Positions 45,315 through 58,000 of a stretch of DNA of 64,000 nt are shown here, in pieces. Position 1 is the first letter of the stretch. Every line of letters begins with the position of its first letter. This DNA comes from Adenanthera pavonina (taxonomy: Eukaryota > Streptophyta > Magnoliopsida > Fabales > Fabaceae), in NCBI GenBank assembly GCA_026686845.1, contig JAIVEN010000015.1, forward strand, positions 5,037,001-5,101,000, given 5' to 3'. A model generated the notes under the pieces. The model did no database searches and was not told the origin of the DNA. It saw nothing but the letters and a program-made list of their open reading frames with translations. Both the position numbers and the translations under genes were made by a program.

Positions 45315-47168
45315 TATAAGGTTTTAGACCTTGAAATTTTCCAAGTTAAAAATATTAAAAAGTATAATTATTTTTGAAAGATTAAAATTATCATAAAAGT
45401 TTTACCCAATGAATAAGCTCAACTGATGAGATGTTTTGTTAGTTTAACCAATGATATCAAATTTGAACCCTAACTGTAAGTATGTTAAATATTCATTTGA
45501 AGAGTTTTATTGTACCCAGCTCAACCTGATTAATTAGAATCCAATATAATTATTGGATATTGGATTGTTTGATACAAGAAAAAAAGTCATAAAGTTTTGT
45601 GTGATTTAGTAATAAAATGTAAAAAATAATTATCAAAATGTTTAAGTTAAATTTTTCTTAAAATTCGATAATAAATATCATAAAATTTGTTAATAATTTT
45701 AATCTTTGAAAATAATTAAATATATATTTTTTATATTTTTTTACTTTAAACTTTCTAAATCTAGATTTTGATGCAATTTTCACAATCCATGAATATGGTT
45801 TGAAGAAAAATATTTTGCGCCTTTATTTTTTTTTGACCACCAAGATACATATTTAGCTCATAATCATACAAAGATGCCATAATCCAAATTTTTTGGTCAC
45901 AATCGTGCAAAATTTTCGTTAACTTTCACATTTGTACAATCAATCCGGATCATTAAAAATTGTGATATTAATAGTTGGAAATAAAGTAAATCACTCTAAC
46001 TTCATTTTAGAGAAGTTAGTGTAAATATATTTTTGAAAGGAATACATGATGGTTCACAATTTAAACTTTTTTTCCATACAAAATTTAAACTTTATTCTAA
46101 GGAATGGTTTGTGTAAATTTTTAAAATAAATGAAAGATTTGTGCAATTTTAGAGAAATTCAAATAAACTATATTTTAGTTTTAAAGATATAAGAATTTTA
46201 TAATGTACAGTTTCAATAAAAAAAATTAATAATGTTCAATATAGTATTATTATTGGTATAAGATATATCAACACCAAAAGTAGTGAGCATTAATGATGGT
46301 TTAGGGTTCTAACCTTTTGAGGATTCTCTTTGTACATGTTAAAGTAGAGAAGTATTGAACCAACGGGTATTGGCCATAATATAAAAAATTAGAGTCACCT
46401 AAATATAATATTTTAAGTTTATAACTCTGTGAATGTAAAAAATATTTTTGGGAATGTTTCATCATATGGATTTAAAGAAGAGAGAAGAGAAGTACTAGAT
46501 GACTACCTTTTTTTGGTCTTTGGGTAAAACGATATCCACTTTAGTTCTGATGGGCCCTAACTAATGGGCTAAGCTTGTAGCTGACTTATGGGCCGTGAGG
46601 GGGGGGGGGAAGTGCGTCAACGCTATTGGAATCTGTTGAATATATCCATTTTGCTACTTATTTAGTCATTAATTAATGGGATGTTGACAAAAAAAGTCAT
46701 TAATTAATTCGATAATTGGTTTTTGGGAGCAAAAAATGAAGATATGATTTTTAATACAAAAACTTCAATTTTCACTCCAAAAAAATTAACTTTGATACCA
46801 AAAATCAAATATTTTCATTTTCTGGCCCCAAAAGCCCAATCATCCCTTGATTAATTTGTTATATTATTAGTTTAGGGCTTTGATTTTCTCTCAATATTTT
46901 CAATGCATATTTCACTTTATTAACGCTTAGATTGATCAATATATCTTTTACAAAATTTTCTATTATATGTTGGTTCAAATCAATTAACATTTTTCATCAA
47001 TCCCTTTTGCGTGAATGCCTAGAAATTGTTCTGCAAAATGCCTAGTTGAAAATTGTTCGATAATTTTCGTATACTAAAATTTAATTTAGATTATTTAAGT
47101 TAAATATTACATCTGTATATATATTGGAAGAAGAAAAAAACATGAAGGAGACGAGGGACATGAACTGA
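45315..47168. other. AT-rich spacer
   Basis: No gene or clear element is seen. A run of ten or so G lies near 46601, in a short GC-richer patch (46540-46625) containing tgggcc motifs. Confidence 0.5.
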
Positions 47169-47177
47169 TTGGACCAT

Positions 47178-48720
47178 GGGAAAATTCCATTGCAGGACCT
47201 CCCAACAGAAATATTTCCTAAAAGATATCTATAATAATTGAAATTTCAAAAAGGAGCTAGGTCTTATAGATAAAAAAAATATTATAGTTGTTTGGCTAAA
47301 ATAATGCTTTTCCTTCCACCATTTCCCCTTACCTTACCTAAAAAGAAACATTTCCTAAAAAATATCTATAATAATTGAAATCTTAAAGAGTACCTTGGTC
47401 CTTATAGATAAAAAAAAATTATGGTTGTTTGACTAAAATATTGCTTTTCCTTCCACCCTTTCCCCCTACCTTAGTGGTGCCGGTGACATCATCAAAGCTC
47501 TTGTAGTCAGTGACATTGCTGGACTCTGATAACCAACACTGATGCTAGAATAGTAAAATATTTTCATTTAGAAAAATAATTATCGTCATTTGGGAAAATA
47601 ATTATTGCCAATTGAAAAAATAGTTTCCCATTTGAGAAATTAGTTATTTTCACTTAAAAAATTAGTTATCTCCACTTGAAAATTTAGTTATATTTATTTA
47701 GGAAATTAGTTATACTTACTTGAGAAATTAGTTATTTCCACTCGAAAATTTAGTTATTTCTACTTGGGAAACTAGTTATTCCATTTGAAAATTTAGTTAT
47801 CTCTACTTGAAAAATGAGTTATTCCCACTTAGAAAGTTAGTTATCTTCACTGTTGCCTATGACTGGTATCAATGCCAGAACAGTGAAATATCTCCACTTG
47901 GAAAAATAGTTATCTTACAAGGGAAAATAGTTATTGCCACTTAAGAAATTAGTTATCTTCACTTAGAAAATCAATTATCTCTACTTGAAAAATTAATTAT
48001 CCCCATTTGAAAAATTAATTATCTTCACTTACAAAATTAGTTATTTTCACCTAGAAAATTAGTTATCTTTACTTGAGAAATTAATTTCCACTTGAAAAAT
48101 TAATTATCTCCTTAGTTATTCCCATTTCAGAAATTAGTTTATTTTACTTGGATAATTAATTTATTATGCTTGGAAATTTAACCTTTCAAGTAGAGAAAAT
48201 TAATTTTTCAAGTACCGATAACCATTTTTCCAAGTGGCGATTAATAATTCTCTATGTGGCAATAACTAATTAATTTATTCCACTAGGAAATTTAATTTTC
48301 TAAGTGGCGTTAATTATTTTTCCTAGAGGTGATAACTAATTTTTCAAATGGAAATAATTAAATTTTTAAGTAAAGATAACTAATTTTCTAATTGGGGATA
48401 ACTAAATTTTTAAGTGGAGATAACTAATTTTTTAAATGGGAATAACTAATCTCTCAATTAATGATAACTATTTTTTTAAGTGTGAATATTTCACTATTTC
48501 AATGATAGGAGCTCCAATGACGTCACCGATGGCTAACCTCCAGCAACCTCGCTAGCACCTATGAGGTAGGGGGAAAGGGTGAAAAGGGAAAGATTTTTTT
48601 GGTCAAATAACTATATTTTTCTTTTACCTATAAAAATCTAGGTTCTTTTTAAAGATTTCAATTATTATAGGTTATTTTTTGAAAAATTTTTATTGGGTGG
48701 TCCGAAAATAGAATTTTCCC
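47178..48720. mobile_element. Foldback / long-TIR MULE-like element (1543 bp)
   Basis: The ends gggaaaattccattgcagg (left) and, on the opposite strand, gggaaaattctattttcgg (right) open long inverted arms of more than 200 bp. The arms share the tataataattgaaat segment, the cccttt-ccccctacct segment and the gacatcat/gacgtcat segment. A 9-bp flanking repeat, ttggaccat at 47169-47177 and ttggtcaat at 48721-48729, matches at 7 of 9 positions and fits Mutator-like elements. The left arm carries a tandem copy of ~140 bp (47200-47338 and 47339-47475). The interior is a minisatellite that reverses orientation halfway. No transposase is encoded. Confidence 0.85.
47560..48490. repeat. Palindromic minisatellite inside the foldback element
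   Basis: From about 47570 to 48165 roughly 25 imperfect units of 20-24 bp read like attagttatctccacttgaaa. From about 48180 to 48480 about a dozen units read as its reverse complement, such as ttaagtggagataactaatt. The whole could form a very long imperfect hairpin. A fragment of the arm sequence (gatgcc/gaatag/gtgaaatatt type) recurs near 47865-47895. Confidence 0.85.
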
Positions 48721-48729
48721 TTGGTCAAT

Positions 48730-49515
48730 TCCCAATTAATGAAACTCAATCATTAAAATTTTTTATTTATTTTAATTTAAGTGCTAAAAACAGGGGCATC
48801 CACTAAGGATATAATATAATAATAAGCAAATGATATGAAGGACATCATAATAATCACATGGTGGTTGAGTTGAACTAGGGAGACTAGCCACCAATATCAT
48901 CACACCCGAATGGCATATGTTTAATTATTATACTAAAAGTTTTTCCGTCATACTTATTTATATGAGCTTCTACAACCAAATTCATTTTCCTCTTTATGCT
49001 AATTACTTTTAAACGTGACCATAAATCTTTCTTTACCCAGGAAAACATATTATTAAAAGCAACTACAAAATCAACAAAGCTAAAAAATTCTCAGTTTGTT
49101 AGGGCAATAAGGCACAGGAAAATAAGATCTACTTCTTCTATCTAAGTCATGAAACTCCCCTTTCAGCAAGAGAGATCGCAATTTTTTGAAAGCTTTAATA
49201 TAGAATGTATGTATGTTATTTATTATTACCTAGGTTAGGTAGCTTATACCATGTGCTATTTTGGTAGCTTATTGAATTATAAATGATGGTGTGCTCAGAG
49301 GGTAAATACATTGGATTGTCGAAATTTAATTTTAAAGGATACTTCGAAAGAAAGTATAAGAAAAAATAAATAAATATTTAACAAATAGTTAAATTTAAAC
49401 CATCTAAATCTATTCATGTTAAAGTAACTCAACACATACATAGGGAGTTCAAATCGGTACAATTACTATGTTCTTTTAATTTTTTTTTTCATCTTTGCTG
49501 GATAAAACATTCACA
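48730..49515. other. AT-rich spacer
   Basis: I see no gene or element in this stretch. Confidence 0.5.
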
Positions 49516-49517
49516 CA

Positions 49518-51120
49518 ATGTTAGAATAATTGGTCACCTAAAAGGGAGTAAATTGAGGAATACAAAATTTTCACCCTTTTTAATGAAGAACCCAATTTCA
49601 CCGAGAAATAAATAGAGAGTATTGAGTGCAGCAAATGAAGTGAGAAGATGAAAAGTAACACACAAAGATTTATAATGATTGAGTCCAACCATTTGGCCTA
49701 TATCCAGTCCTCAAACTACCACTTGAGATTTTTCACTATATTTCACAGGTTTGATCCAAGCACTTGTGAAGTCTCAATACATTCTACAAGTTTCACTAGG
49801 TATTTGTAAAATCACTCCCTTCACACCCTTACAAGATATGTAATTTCTCTTAGTGCTTTCTCATACTAAGATTCTACCCAGAAATTATAATAAGAAAGAT
49901 TACATAATAGAAACTCTGTTTAAGAATAGATAATATATTGGAACTCACTTTAATGAGATGGTTTTAATTTTGAATGCTTACATAGAATGTTTTTATCCAA
50001 TACAGTAACATTTTGATACATAATTCACTTAAATTTATTATCCATAAGTTCAAATGAAGTTATATTTATAGACTTGTAACTTAACTAGCCATTAGACACA
50101 AGATCTAATGTTAGAGACATTAACCAATGATTACTCTGTAAAAAGAGCTGTTCACCAATCGCATTAAATGCGTCTAATACACAAAAATTCGAATATTAGG
50201 GCTTAATGGATGAATTTCACAGAGACAGAAGGTTAAATACTTTAACGTTAAACTTCAAAATTTGTCTGTTACTAAGTGAACATTTGAATTTCGAGTTTGT
50301 AAAAGATACTCAATATTAGTTTGTGTAAATTTTTATAGTGGAAGTGCATCTGAAGATATTGAACAACAGTCTCAAGTTTTCATATAGCACTTCGAAATTT
50401 GAATTTTAAAAATTGAAATTCGCCTGTCGGAGGCATATTTAACATGACACAAAAGTTCTTTACTATGAAGTTCAAACTTTGAACTGCCAAGTTCGTCTAT
50501 CAGAGGCATGCTCTAATAAGGCATACAAGTTCTCACTTCAAAGTTTGCACTTTAAAACTCAAAGTTTATTTGTCAGAAACCATGACTTTGAATTTACTGT
50601 GAACTTCACCAATAATCGAAGTTTAACTAAGTTTTATGTGAATGTTGCACACTTTTACTAACTATATTTAGTCTAAAATTCGTATTTTAAAACCAAAATT
50701 CATCTATTAAAGATAAGATTTCTGTAACTTCGATTTTTAATAAGTGTGAATTTTTTACAAAATAAACATGAGTAAAATAGGAAAATTCATCTATTAGCCA
50801 ATATACTTCAATTGTAACATATGCTAATATCAAATCACTTTAATCTAACTTATTTAAGATATATGGTAATAAGATTATGTAAATTTCAAAGGTTTAAACT
50901 ACCTTAAAATCTAAGTGAAAACAAAATATACCTAATAGTTAGGTCTTCAAAAGTTAAGTTTTATTTCCATTTGATTATTTCATTCTTGGTATACTCCCTT
51001 CTGATCTTCAATTGTTTTAGCATCATTTCTCTTCTTTCTCTTTGAGTGAGACATAATATTGATTTTTTTTTCTTTATTCCAATGTTCACTCTTCCTTCTT
51101 AGACAATCCTACATTTAATG
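49518..51120. mobile_element. Degenerate LTR-like sequence
   Basis: The stretch near 49660-49880 (acacaaagatttataatg, gagtccaaccatttggcc, cagtcctcaaactaccactt) resembles the terminal regions of plant copia-type elements. A possible TG start is at 49518 (tgttagaataattggtcacc). The 50200-50780 part consists of degenerate repeats with about 100-bp spacing around aagttcgtctatcagaggca. No target duplication, primer site or coding region was found, so borders and family are uncertain. Confidence 0.4.
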
Positions 51121-52823
51121 TATTAAACTTACAAACTAAATAGTTAGTCTAATTTATATATCCAACTTGTATTATAAAATATAAAAGTACAGTGGATATA
51201 TTAGTATATAGCATGATATGTGTATTATAAATATAATTAAACACATGCTAATACATATTTTACTTCTTTTATGAACAAAATATATGTTACACAATATGAT
51301 GCATTGTTTATTATTACTCTACATTTATCATAATCAAAACTTATATTATATTAAACCCAACACACAATACTTATAAATTAGATTTTTTTTTCATATGATA
51401 CATGGAAAAATAATAATTAAAATTTTTTTAAACATTATATTTATTTTTTAGCATTTAAATTCTAATAAAATATATGAAAAATATGGAAAGAATTAAAATA
51501 AGCAGTACAAAGTCCAATAAAATGTATAGAAAAGAGTTGAAAAAATAAGGGAAAAAAAGTGGAGACGAGATAATCAATCGATCAATTATTTAAAAGTAGA
51601 ATCTGCAGGATATTCACATAAAGTTGCACTAACTATTTTTTGATGTGCTTGCATCTACGTGTGCATAACATCATCAGGTAAGCTTGTATCATGCCCATTT
51701 AATCCTTCACCTTTGGGATTTTATAATTGACTTTCTAAATTCTTAATAATTTCATTCAAAGACACATCTCTTGTTAGTAGGTTTCCATCTTTTTCTTTCT
51801 GAGAAAACTAGGTTCAATCTTTTAATAGTAATTTTATTTTACTGGACTAAAAAGAGATGTCACAAATACAAAAATGAGTGGAAGAAAAAATGTTAGTTGG
51901 ACTACAACACAGGCACAACTTTGTTCATATGGAGATGTTCCTTCAATATCAAATATAAAATTTATATAGCAAGTAATTGCTTATAAAATATAAAACATAA
52001 ATAATGTGACTTTTTCTTTTTTAAATTTCATGCAATGCATATAAGTCTACCTAATTTAATAATAATGATAAAACTAATTATATTTAATTAAATATGATGA
52101 AAAAAAAAACTGCGAGTATAACAACTTATTTTAATTGTCAATACACATTCCTATGTTAAATATCAAAGCACGTTGTGTAGACAACTAGACATCCTTTCAT
52201 GTTTCACTAATAACAAATTGTTAGGTAAATTTTTTGGATTAATGCAAAAAGAAAATTGTATTAATACAATTAGTACGTAACATATTAAAAAATACATAAT
52301 AATATTATGTAAAGTGTACGAATTAAATATTGACTTTTTCGTACACCGAAAAAATATAGACTTTTGGAGTAAATATAATAAGTGAAATATTTAATAGGAG
52401 TGTTATCCAAATAATGTACATATATATATAATTTTTTTACCAGAATGTACATCTAATTAATACGTTTTGTTATGCGATGAATGATATATCAAGACAAAAT
52501 ATCCAAAATATTATGTTAATACCTATAATAATTTTTTTTGCCAAACTATAATAAGTTATTTTTAAATAACATCTGATCGACATATTATTATATTTTTAAC
52601 GTGTCGTTTTAATGCATCGTTTAATAATTAATATATTTTTATTACGTGTTCATTGCTTTTGCTTTTTGTTTTTTCTTGGCCGAGTTCATTGCTTTTGTCA
52701 GTTTGTGTATATAAATGGATCGAAAAAAATTCGGACTCGCGGCTTGTCCAAATGTAAAATCATTTACGTGATTTACGGGATACGTCATTCAGACCTCATT
52801 TCTTTTTTTTTTTTTTAAATATG
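51121..52823. other. AT-rich spacer
   Basis: No gene, RNA or bounded element is recognised. Short stretches near 51580-51930 look less random but show no homology I can name. Confidence 0.45.
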
Positions 52824-53455
52824 GCATTTGACAACCAAAACTTCTAATTCTCCTATTTTAAGATAAAAAATTTGAACATAAAAAAAATAGATCATGTCTC
52901 AAATTAATTAAAAATATAAATATAAAATGATCTAAATATCCTTATAAAAAGATTTTATACTTAATATCTACTTTTTACTACTCTTTTTTATAAATTTCAC
53001 ATTGAACATCTCCAATTTTACATTGAACACAATATGGAATATAAGTGTAAAATTGAGGAAGTTTAGTGTCAAATTTATAAAAAAAAGTAGTAAAAAATAG
53101 ATGTTGAGTAGTAAAAAATGGAAATTGAATATAAAATTTTGAGACTTATCCAATGTAAAATTGAGAGTTTTCCGTGTCAAATAACGGAATATGAGTAGTA
53201 AAACGTAGAAGATGAGTGTAAAATTTTGAGAGTTAAATTTTTTATTGTGTTCAATATAAAATCGGGAAAGTTTAGTGTTAAATTTTAGAAGAAAAATAGT
53301 AATAAATAGATGTTGAGTGTAAAACATTTTAACAAGGACATTTAGGTCATTTTCTATTTAGAATTTTGATTAATTTGAGACTATGATTATTTTCTGGTAT
53401 TTTTGATTTTTTTGTCCCAAAATAAGATTAATTGAAAGATTTGGTCCTCAAGTGT
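52824..53455. mobile_element. Long terminal-inverted-repeat element (~0.63 kb)
   Basis: The left arm (ttgacaaccaaaacttctaa, atcatgtctcaaattaatta, aaaatgatctaaatatcctt) pairs with the right arm read on the other strand (ttgaggaccaaatctttcaa, atagtctcaaattaatcaaa, aaaatgacctaaatgtcctt). The inverted arms are about 200 bp with indels. The middle (53040-53330) holds imperfect direct repeats around agtgtaaaattttgagag and agtagtaaaaaatagatgtt. It is noncoding. No target duplication is certain because the left end abuts a T/A run. Confidence 0.7.
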
Positions 53456-55019
53456 TATTTCTCCTTCTTTTTTCCTTTCCTTCTTTCTTTTTTTTTTGTT
53501 TTTTTTTTTGTTTTTGGTTTTTGAAATACAGAGAGATTCACGAGACCATTTAACATTTTGGCTTTTCGGGAAAAAAAAAAAGCTTATATATATATATATA
53601 TATTTTTTTTTTGGTGACATCATCAATCTCATCCCACCCATCATCATTTGGTCTTGGATCAATTCAATATCTGGATAAACTCCATTCAACTCTCACTTAA
53701 CAATGTTTACCTAAAAATATGTACTCATAAGATCATTTATTTTTAATTCTAAACAAAAAAAAACTTTTACTGGAATCCTCAATTTAAGAAATGGTTAATG
53801 ACACTTTCACATTTATGTCAATTGCTTTCATGGGTGTATATAGAACCAAGAGATTATTTTCACCATTGTTTCGAAAAGATTACACCTCACTAATACTGAA
53901 GTTAAAAATATTTATCTTAAGAAATTAGATTTTTTTTAAATTATAAAAATTAACTTAAAATCTTGAATTATATCTAGTTTAAGTGGTTTAGATATATATA
54001 TATATATATGTATATATTTTATTTTAAAATTATTTAATTTAATAAAAATGGTGATTGGATCAAATGGAGTTACTATAGAATAGACTATTTTTAAAGTTAT
54101 CAATTTGACTATTATGAATAAAAAAAATAACCTTAAGAGAGTTATCTTTATTTTGACATGAGAATACTTGAATCTAAATTGTTAGAATGGATTAGATAGT
54201 TGTATAATTTTTTAAAAATGATTTTAAAATTTAAATTTATATATTATAAATATATTTAATTTAGCATTATGAACTGTAATTTTCCGTTTGTATATTTCCT
54301 TACGTTCTGTTTTTTTTGTCAATCCAAAGGTTACTGATACAAAAAGGTTTAAAAAAAATCCTTGCGCCAAAAAGTTAACAACAGAATTAAAAAAGTTAGT
54401 TGGAGGCTCACTTGCTTCTGATAGTTCTTTCACTGGTTTAGAAATGGCTCTATAAATCAACAAGAGAATGAAATGTGGTGTAACGACTTGAAATATTGCG
54501 TTTCTGAAGCTGATTCTCTCCAATCTCCATTGTAGCTCAAGCATCTTCTGCTTGCTAGGTTTCGTTCTCTGTTCTGTCCTTCTGTGAAAGCTACCATGAC
54601 CATTTTCATTTTTTTTTTAATGAAAGGGGATGCATTTAAATAAGCTGTACAAAGAAAGGCAGGAAAGATTTTCACATTTGTAATTGCTTAATCCACTGCC
54701 CCTTTTTCGTCCCCTTTCCCTTTCACCCTTTTCAAAAAGTTATACTTTTCATTCTATTTTCTTAAATCCTTCTTCCTTTCAGGATCAGACTTGGCTGTTC
54801 CTTCTGTCTCTTCGCATCTCTTGAATCTTCGCCTTCATCCATCCTCTTGACTTCTTCTTCCTGTCTGTATTACTCAGTTTTCTCCTTTGATTAAACATTG
54901 TTCTTGACTTTCACAACTATCCGTATCCAGATTTCTGATCTAACCCTTTCTGGTTCTCTGAATTCCCACACGTTCTTAACTGAATCAGCTTCCTGTAGTT
55001 TCTGAGTATCTCATTGAAA
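53456..55019 (+). other. Spacer and 5' leader of the CDPK gene
   Basis: A (TA)n run lies at 53583-53602 and another at about 53990-54010. From about 54660 the sequence becomes pyrimidine-rich (cccctttccctttcaccc), as in plant 5' leaders; I place the CDPK leader here. No TATA box is certain. Confidence 0.5.
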
Positions 55020-58000
55020 ATGGGTCTCTGCCTGGGTAAAAGCAAAGATTCAGAAGGAGAATATAATGGATACAGATCAGTTGGGGCAACCGGAGTGCAA
55101 AATCACAAAACCCATGAATCCCATGTGAGTCAATCGAAACCGCCTTCTTATCAACCTTACCAATTACCTGAGAAGCCCAATGTTGGCGCTTCCCTAAACC
55201 CTAATAAGCCCGTTTACAATACGATTCTGGGGAAGCCATTTGAAGATGTGAAGCGTTTTTACACGATTGGGAAAGAACTAGGTAGGGGTCAATTTGGTGT
55301 AACCTATCTCTGCACTGAGAATTCAACTGGTAGACAATACGCTTGCAAGTCAATTTCAAAGAGGAAGCTTGTGAGCAAAACTGATAAGGACGATATGAAG
55401 AGGGAGATTCAGATCATGCAGCATTTGAGCGGGCAGCCCAATATTGTGGAGTTCAAAGGTGCTTATGAAGATACTCATTCTGTTCATCTTGTAATGGAGC
55501 TGTGTGCAGGTGGTGAGCTCTTTGATAGGATTATTGCCAAGGGACATTACAGTGAAAGAGCTGCCGCTTCTATATGTAGGCAGATTGTTAATGTTGTTCA
55601 TATCTGCCACTTCATGGGTGTGATGCATAGGGATCTGAAGCCTGAGAATTTCTTGTTGTCCAGTAAGGATGAAAATGCATTTCTCAAAGCTACAGATTTC
55701 GGTTTGTCGGTTTTCATCGACGAAGGTAAAAATTTCATCCCATTAATGGTCTTTGTTTGATTGAACTTGCAAATTGGTCCTGAAAAGTATATTTCCTTAG
55801 ATTTTAGTCATTAGATTTATTCCTCTAGACCAATTAAGCCTTCAACTTTATCTGAATCTCATGACTTAAAAGCTTTCTGCTTGAGTTGGCCTTCTACCTC
55901 TGTCTTATTTCTGCTAAGAAAATATATAATGTAACAATTTCTTTGCTTTTATAACCATGTCATTATCGTTCTGAAATGCTAGATATAATAAGAAGCAACA
56001 GAAAGTTTGATGGGCAAATATGTATTCATATACTCCATCCTAATTAATCATTTATGCAAAGGCATGTTTATAAGCTACATCGGTTGTCCACTGAGATGGT
56101 TGTTCAACGAAACTAAAATAAAATATTTTCATTTTTATTCCTTGTTCGCACTAATTAAGGTCTCAGGTTTCATGAAATTCTTGAGCTCTAAATGGTGTAT
56201 ATATGTTGAAAATTGAGAGTTCTACATAATCTTCAAAGTATCTCGGGTGTAAAGTCAAAATTTACAAAGATAGTATGCATTTCTATTATGTTTGGCTGTT
56301 ACTTTTCTTTTGACAAGATGATTTATTTCTTCATAAATTAATTCTCCTCAGGAAAGGTTTATCGGGATATAGTTGGAAGTGCTTATTATGTTGCTCCTGA
56401 AGTCCTACGGCGCAGATATGGGAAGGAAATAGACATATGGAGTGCAGGAGTGATATTGTATATCTTACTCAGTGGTGTACCTCCTTTTTGGGCTGGTAAA
56501 CTGCGGCATTCCTTTTCATTAGGAGGATTATCACAATGAATTAGAGCCTTTAGTTCTTTATTTTCTATTTTCTCCACTGCTTTTATAGCTTGACTAACCT
56601 CTATTGCATACGTGCTAGAAACGGAAAAGGGAATATTTGATGCCGTATTGGAAGGTCATATTGATTTTGAAAGTAAACCATGGCCGAGCATATCAAGCAG
56701 TGCAAAGGATCTTGTTTGTAAGATGCTGACACAGGACCCAAAGAAACGCATTACTTCTGCTCAGGTTCTTGGTATGCAACTTTGATTGTTGTTTTTCTGT
56801 GATGTTACTTCACAAAACTGTAAGCCTTCTCAGAAAGAGGAACCCATAGAAGGTCATCATTCTCTTCTTCTCTGATTTGGTCTTAAAAAGTTTTCTCAAA
56901 ATCATTCCATGAGTCTGATCCGTAAGTATCCTCTTTACAGGCCATAGCTCTAAGAAAAGATCTTATGGAAACACAGGTGTAATTTGTATGTGAACATAGA
57001 AGTTGTTAAGCATTTTGAGACTTTTCAAACAAGGTAGCTATGTGAATAATATCTTGGATGGATAACCTTTCACGTGGAAACTCTAATTCCACAGATTTAC
57101 TGTTTCTTTCATTGGCTAGCCTTTTGGCAGTGTCAATTGTTTGTTTACTGTTTATTTTGTTTATGATAATTAAAAAAAGAAACATCATAGAAGATGAAGA
57201 TAGTAACAATGTTTTAGTCACTCTATCTTTCTGATTACTATCCCTGTCATATTTGCCTAGCATTCTTGAATATTTTCTTTTTTTATGCATATTCATTTCT
57301 CAACTAATTGAATTAACGTATTATGTGGCTGAATAGAGCACCCTTGGATTAGAGAAGATGGAAATGCATCTGACAAGCCAATAGACAGTGCAGTCCTTTC
57401 CAGAATGAAGCAATTCAGAGCAATGAATAAGCTAAAGAAACTTGCCCTGAAGGTAAATCAATCTACAAGTTGCATAAGGATGCACTACTTTGCTGTTTGA
57501 TGCATATTGAGATGGAAGGATTGCATCCAATTGAAATAAACAATGTTTAATATCGAATTGCAGTCCGTAAAGCCACATATAATCTCATGTCAATGGTTAG
57601 ACATTTAGAGACAGAGTATATCATTCAAGTGTTGCACTGTTGTGTTTATGATGCTAAATTCTATCAGTCTGTCTGTCAATTGAATAACCTGAGTGGTCCT
57701 TTGAATTTTCTTTTAGGTCATTGCTGAAAATCTTTCTGAAGAAGAGATCCAAGGGTTGAAGGCAATGTTTACAAATATGGACACCGACAAGAGTGGTACA
57801 ATCACCTACGAGGAACTAAAGGCGGGCTTGCAGAGACTTGGCTCAAAGCTCACAGAGGCCGAAGTACAGCAGCTTATGGAAGCTGTAAGATATTGTCATT
57901 TAACCAACTGGTGCCCTCAAAATAATTTTCTCTGAAATCTTTCAAGTTTATGATTTTCTTTTGGCCAAAATTTCAGGCTGATGTTGATGGAAATGGCACC

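Noticed and set aside
47560..48490. CRISPR-like repeat array
   Set aside because: The units are imperfect, lack unique spacers, reverse orientation midway and lie in a plant foldback element.
53387..53689. 100-codon minus-strand frame
   Set aside because: It is a Lys-rich low-complexity peptide from poly-T and (TA)n runs.
55014..55019. CDPK start two codons earlier
   Set aside because: The upstream codon is TTG; the first ATG, at 55020, gives the myristoylation motif MGLCLGK.
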